A stretch of DNA of 64,000 bases, taken from Musa acuminata AAA Group (taxonomy: Eukaryota; Streptophyta; Magnoliopsida; Zingiberales; Musaceae). The notes beneath the pieces are model-generated. The model ran no database searches, had not been told where the DNA came from, and saw only the letters and a program-made list of their open reading frames with translations. The DNA is taken from contig NC_088355.1 of assembly GCF_036884655.1 (NCBI RefSeq), forward strand, positions 18,356,501-18,420,500. The letters are read 5' to 3'. Position 1 is the first letter of the stretch, and every line of letters begins with the position of its first letter. Shown in pieces: positions 59,364 through 64,000 of this stretch. A program made the position numbers and the translations under genes.

Positions 59364-60331
59364 TGCGAAGACGCTGCTCGGACCAAATGTGGGGAAGTGT
59401 TTGCTTCATTGCAACGCTATAAAATCCCGGGGATGGCACGAAGACGGTGGTTGGAGGATTACGGAGGCGCCCACCGGATTGACGACAGAGAGAGAGAGAG
59501 AGGAGGAGGAGGCGGAAGCTTGTGTTTTCGTGCTTCCTGCGGCCGGAGATGTGGATGACTACTTTATTTCTCGGAGCTCTGGTTTTGGACCGCCGCTCTC
59601 TCTCGCGCGCTGTAACGCTTGAGTCACCATGTTGACCACCAAGTCAACATTGACCACGAAAGTCAACTCTTTGATGTGGGAATCACATGTTTGAGCAATT
59701 TACTTACAAAAATTGCGATTTTGCTCCCAAGCATCTCAAAAATTTACTAGAGGCGTCGCTAAGATAGCAAAAGGATAAGCATGATTTATTCCTTAAATAT
59801 TACTTCATGATTTATAGGTAAAAGATTGAGGAGAGTTAACAAACGCATAATAACTATGGTATACTCATTACAAATCTTAAAATAATCTAAAAATAGAAAA
59901 GCTAATCTAATCAAGATTACATCATATTTGTCTACTGTTGAACGATTAAGATGAGTCAGAAGATGTTGCATGCTTAGATGAATTATGTAATACTAAATTG
60001 TAGAAGAAAATGAATTGTATTACATTCGATTTTACAATTTGAGTGTAACACCGTAAAGTTTGTCTTCTCGGCTTCAACTCAGACTTTGGCTTTTGATATA
60101 AATATTTAAGGGATTTTATAATCCAATTTGATAATTTTTTTTTAATTTTCATTCTACAACACTGTTTATTTACAACTGTAACACTATAAAGTTTATCCAA
60201 CTAATCTCACACTTTCAAAATATATAATACAAATAATTTCTTTTTTATTATTTTAGATATTTCTAGGTCTAGTTTGATATAAGATGAATTCATTTAGTTC
60301 AATTCATCTAAAATATATCCATTGAACTTTT
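59364..60331. other. Intergenic DNA, no gene seen
   Basis: 59380-59640 is the upstream side of the hydroxylase fragment and contains a (ga)n run (59488-59503). 59640-60331 is AT-rich with no coding sequence. Confidence 0.45.
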
Positions 60332-61263
60332 TGTTGAATCTCGTATTTTGATGATGAAACTACTTGATATATGTTTATGATTTAATCTGCGGTTTGAGTG
60401 ACGCAGGATGCTTCGATCAGGATGAGACAATTAAAGCAGGAAAATCATGTGGTGCCGAAGGAACATGTCAGAAGATTGGACGTCAGGCCGGTGGATCGGT
60501 CGACGTATCGACAGAAGGCTTCGGGCCGTGGAATCGGGCATCGGGCCAAGAAGAGCGGGTATTGTGCCAAGGATATCGGAGTTGCGGAGTCAACTGGCCG
60601 ATTGGGCAATAGTCTGCAGGAGAGGACGATGCGCCGAAGAATCGGACGAAGCGTCAAGGGACCAATGACATGTCGGACAACTTGGTTAATTGCTTAGGAT
60701 TAATTGTCTCGATCGAAGTTTTGTTTTTGTTGTGTAGGATTAACTATGATAACGATAAAGACATAAAGCGAAACAAAGTGTCGGAGTCAAGCGCGAAGGA
60801 TTTGTTGCGAGTTCGAGAGTTCGACGGAAGTCCGAAGGTTCGTCGGGAATGCTACCGGAACTAGCCGAGAATGAGTTGGGAGCTTGCCGAAGGGTTTTTC
60901 GGAAGCTCGCCGGAAGGTTCGTTGGAAGTTCGCGGAGCTCACCGAGAAAGATCGGAGCTTGCCGAAGAAGCTCGTTGGAACTCGCTAAGATCAAATCGTG
61001 AAGTCTAGGAGCTTGCCGGGAGTCCGCAGAATGGTTTCCGAGAGTTCATCGGAAGACCGTCGGATGTTTGCCGGAAGCTCGCCAGAAGAAGTCTTGACTT
61101 GTGAAATTTGTAATAGCTTAGAAAATGTCTTTAAATTCAAAGTTAGCACGTTAATTAGGGTTAGGATTAGGTGTTAATCCTATAACCCAACTAGGGGCCA
61201 ATTAGGCCCAAGTTTGGACTAGTTTGGACCAAGTTTGGAGCCAAACCAAGTGAGCTGAAATAG

Positions 61264-61618
61264 TGAAAGAGGTGGCACCGCTAGGGTTGGAGGTAGCACC
61301 GCCCAGGAGAGGATCTCCCAGCGAAGCTGGGCGGTGCAACCGCCCCAGGCAGGAGGTGGCACCGCTTGGGCTCAGTCTCCGAGCGAGACTGGGTGGTGCA
61401 ACCTCCCCTGACAGAGGTAGCACCGCCTGAGCTCGGTCTTCGAGCTCTGGCAGGAGAGGTGCAACCGCCTCAGTCAGGAGGTGGCACCGCTTGGGGCACA
61501 GACACCGAGCCAGACTCAGGCAGTGCAACCGCCCCTGACAGAGAGGTGCAACCGCCTGGGCTCAGTCTCCGAGCTCTGCCAGGCGGTGCAACCTCTCCAG
61601 TCAGGAGGTGCAACCGCA
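61264..61618 (+). repeat. GC-rich minisatellite in the LTR of element D
   Basis: Repeated gaggtggcaccgc and ggcggtgcaaccgcc units separated by ctcagtctccgagc-type spacers. They correspond to the GGCGGTACC clusters of the other LTRs, with more copies and looser sequence. Confidence 0.75.
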
Positions 61619-62061
61619 AAATCCCGAAATTCCGGGATTTGATGGTTTTGAGCTCCAAATTTGAACTGGGTTGGGGCCTATAAATATCCCACCCATTCAG
61701 CACAGAAAGAAGAGAGAAAGACACCGAAATCTTGATCTTTGCTGTGATTCTTAGAGCTCAAAATTGTGGTTAAGGCCTAAAGTTCTCCTCCCTCTATTCT
61801 TCAAGTTTTGAGTTGTAAAGAGAGGAGAGAAAGGTTCTGTAAGGGTTGTCTCCTGAGCCCATCAAAAGGAGTGAAACTGTAAAAGGGCAGTTGGCCTTCG
61901 CCTATTGAAGGAAGGCCTCTAGTTGACGTCGGTGACCTCGTCGGTGGAGGAAGCCAAAAGTGGAGTAGGTCAAGACTGACCGAACCACTCTAAATCTCTG
62001 GTTTGCTTTTACTTTGAGCACTTTATCATTACTGCAAACCTCCTACATAGCTATTGCCCTC

Positions 62062-62340
62062 TGTTCTTTTACAAACAAATCTCTAAGTTCTGATCTTTTC
62101 GAATCTGCATTCAGACGTAAATCGGTGTTTTCGTACGATCTTTACATTGCAGTTTATGCTTACGTTCTGATTCGATTTATAACTGCAAACTATCTTCTGT
62201 GCTTTTACAAACAAGTTTCTAAGTTCAGATCTTTTCGAATCTGCGTTTAGACATAAATCGACGATCATTACATTACAGTCTATGTTTACGTTTTGATTCC
62301 ATTTATAACTGCAAACTGCTTTCTGCGCATACATAAAACG
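62062..62340 (+). repeat. About 130-bp tandem repeat in U5 of element D
   Basis: Two units (about 62062-62190 and 62191-62320) share cttttacaaacaa, ctaagttc-gatcttttcg, aatctgc-tt-agac-taaatcg and ttataactgcaaac; a third, partial unit follows. Confidence 0.7.
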
Positions 62341-62363
62341 CTTTTCAAAGTTCAGAATATGCT

Positions 62364-62605
62364 TTTAGACGTAAACTACGTCTAGACATAAAACTGAGTT
62401 TAGACGTAAAACTACGTTTAGACGCAAACTGCGTTTAGACGTAAACTGAGTTTAGACATAAAACTGCGTTTAGACGCAAACTGCGTTTAGACGCAAACTG
62501 CGTTTAGACGTAAACTGAGTTTAGACGTAAACTGAGTTTAGACGCAAACTACACTTAGACGCAAACTGCGTTTAGTCGTAAACTGCGTTTAGACGTAAAC
62601 TGCGC
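62364..62605 (+). repeat. 17-bp tandem array in U5 of element D
   Basis: About 14 units of 17-18 bp with consensus GTTTAGACGTAAACTGC and small variants (acg/cgc, tgag/tgcg/tacg). Each unit has 5-bp inverted arms GTTTA/TAAAC. The unit resembles the gcgtttagacataaat piece of the neighbouring 130-bp repeat. Confidence 0.85.
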
Positions 62606-62794
62606 TTAATCTTAAGTTATCTTAGAATCGGCTTTTACATCGAAATCGCCTTTATTGAACAAACGCAGCTTTCGTTTGTATTCGCTGAAAGATTTCCGCT
62701 GCACTAATTCTCTCCCCCCCCTCTTAGTGCTCTCGATCCTAACAATTGGTATCAGATCCTGATTTTTCTCATTTCGGATTTACACCCGAGAGAA

Positions 62795-63777
62795 ATGGCT
62801 CTTCATGGTTTTCAAGAGGGCTTTTCGATCTTTCGTCCACCATTGTTTAACTGATTGGACTACACATATTGGAAAACTCGAATGAGAGTTTTATTGATTT
62901 CTACGAATTTAGATTTATGGAATATCATTGAAAATGGTTTTCAACTTCCCTCTAAACCGATGAACGAATGGTCGGATTTGGAGAAGAAGTATTTTTCTTT
63001 AAATGCAAAGGCTATGAATGCCTTATTTTGCGCTTTGGACAAAAATGAGTTCAATCGGATATCTACGTGCGAAACGGCTTTTGACATTTGGCGAATACTT
63101 GAAATCACGCACGAGGGAACTAGTAGAGTCAAAAACTCGAAAGTTAACTTTTTATTGCATGATTTTGAGCTTTTCCAAATGCAACCAAGCGAGACTATAG
63201 GCGACATGTACACCCGTTTCACGGATGTCGTCAATAGTTTAAGAGCTCTTGGAAAATGTTTTTCGGATTTTGAACTCGTAAACAAGATTTTGCGTTCTCT
63301 TTCTAAAAAGTGGGATTCAAAAGTAACTGCAATACAAGAAGCTAAAAACCTAACAACTTACCACTTGAAGAACTAATTGGTTCATTGATGACATATGAAA
63401 TGGTGCACAATGCACATGATGAACATGTTGAACTATGGACAAATGAATGCCACTTGAGCGATGACTCAAGTGATGAGGACAATGATGAACAAACCAACCT
63501 TCCAAAGAACAGGAAGGATTTGGGACATAGAACATTTGAAGACCACTCGAGCATAAGCTCAAGTGATGGTGAACTTAAACTACAAATGAAACAAAAATTA
63601 AAAAACAAAAAGAATGGAACTACTTACTTTAAACGCAAGAAGAAGAATAAAAATTGGGATGAATCGAGCTCATCTGAAGACGAGAAAGTCAACAAAAGCG
63701 AGGCGACAAACTACGCCTTACCAGCCTACGACATTGAGGTAATTAAAATGCCTTTGGTTTATTTTGAAATTACTTGA
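62795..63777 (+). pseudogene. gag remnant of element D, broken
   Basis: Starts at 62795 and meets TGA at 62852-62854; then a long open stretch with DYTYWKTRMRVLLISTNLDL, AMNALFCALDKNEFNRIST, FDIWRILEITHEGTSRVKN and MYTRFTDVVNSLRALGKC. A one-base shift near 63350-63360 moves the rest to another frame (MMTYEMVHNAHDE ... RKKKNKNWDESSSSEDE). It has an extra acidic insert (HLSDDSSDEDNDEQ) relative to C. No zinc knuckle. The C-terminus MPLVYFEIT-stop is shared with A-C. Confidence 0.8.
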
Positions 63778-64000
63778 TGCTTTCATGATATATTTTCTTT
63801 TTTAGTTTATAATTAATTTTCTTGAAAATTACATGTTTAAAAATAAAAATACAAAAATTATGATCATGCTGATAATTTCGAAAATGATAATATTACATAT
63901 TTTATGATAAACAAACAAAATGATTTTGATCATGGTTAAGAAGTAATAATGTGTATCATGTTTGATTAACATTGTTGAATGAAATAACGTTTGATTTAAA
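63778..64000 (+). other. AT-rich non-coding region of element D, start only
   Basis: It matches the DNA after the gag stop of element C (gatgctttcatga-atatttt, tagtttataa, then gatcatgct-ataatttcgaaaatgataat). It continues beyond the window. Confidence 0.6.

Larger units (their letters stand above)
60332..62744 (+). repeat. LTR of element D, expanded to 2413 bp
   Basis: TGTTGAATCTCG to CCTAACA. U3 matches the LTRs of B and C. TATAAATA is at 61679-61686. It is longer than its relatives by about 850 bp because of GC-rich minisatellite units upstream of the TATA box and tandem repeats in the U5 region. The U5-end hairpin GCACTAA...TTAGTGC (62701-62730) is kept. Confidence 0.85.
60332..64000 (+). 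mobile_element. Element D: gag-only SIRE-like element, right end outside window
   Basis: LTR 60332-62744, primer-binding site at 62747-62758 with one mismatch (TGGTATCAGATC), broken gag 62795-63777 ending in the gag-only C-terminus, then AT-rich non-coding DNA like that of C. No pol by 64000. Same family as A-C by LTR ends and gag. Confidence 0.8.

Noticed and set aside
59400..59420. Plus-strand TATA-like tataaaatcc as a promoter
   Set aside because: It points away from the hydroxylase fragment (minus strand) and no plus-strand gene follows.
62364..62605. CRISPR-like regular array
   Set aside because: The units are contiguous 17-bp tandem repeats without unique spacers, inside a plant LTR.

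Overview
This window is nuclear DNA from a flowering plant, most likely a monocot. It has split genes with GT-AG introns, plant-specific protein families (EXO84C, saposin-B, EAR-type C2H2 finger, prolyl 4-hydroxylase) and a very high load of Ty1-copia LTR retrotransposons primed by initiator tRNA-Met. The SIRE/Maximus-like elements that dominate are known to be abundant in Zingiberales such as banana, but the species cannot be proven from the window. There are no bacterial, organellar, rRNA or tRNA features.

Layout. 1-13394 is a cluster of three copies (A and B on -, C on +) of a non-autonomous SIRE-like element that carries a gag remnant but no pol. C is complete (LTR 7352-8877, gag 8928-9877, non-coding 9878-11798, LTR 11799-13394) and sits inside an older array of 47-bp repeats. 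13395-14960 is intergenic DNA with two further tandem repeats. 15154-26338 is the exocyst gene EXO84C (7 exons, 772 aa, one GC-AG intron), with an antisense solo LTR in intron 2. 28779-29201 (-) is a one-finger C2H2 protein with an EAR motif. 29970-31101 (-) is a secreted saposin-B protein (6 exons, 219 aa). 33601-33856 is a frame-broken glycine-rich secreted protein. 34817-35070 (-) is the last exon of an unrecognised gene, cut off by a retrotransposon.

35138-51828 is a three-level nest: an old copia element H (-); inside it a gene-less LTR element (36655-49368, 446-bp LTRs, TSD ACTT); and inside that an almost intact autonomous SIRE-like copia element (39702-47850, -) whose 1542-codon gag-pol frame has three nonsense codons and no frameshift. 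51829-58431 holds a piece of the gene-less element's LTR and three LTR copies of another copia family X, the last followed by a decayed gag-pol. 58900-59363 (-) is a broken two-exon fragment of a prolyl 4-hydroxylase gene. 60332-64000 is a fourth gag-only element (D, +) with an inflated 2.4-kb LTR carrying hierarchical tandem repeats; it runs off the end.

Main point. The gag-only copies A-D share one truncated Gag C-terminus, have lost the CCHC zinc knuckle and all of pro-pol, and share terminal LTR sequence, primer-binding site and polypurine tract with the autonomous element at 39702-47850. They look like a single gag-retaining non-autonomous family and its likely mobilising partner, side by side in one locus. 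The host genes are ordinary; most of the unusual structure lies in the retrotransposon layer.
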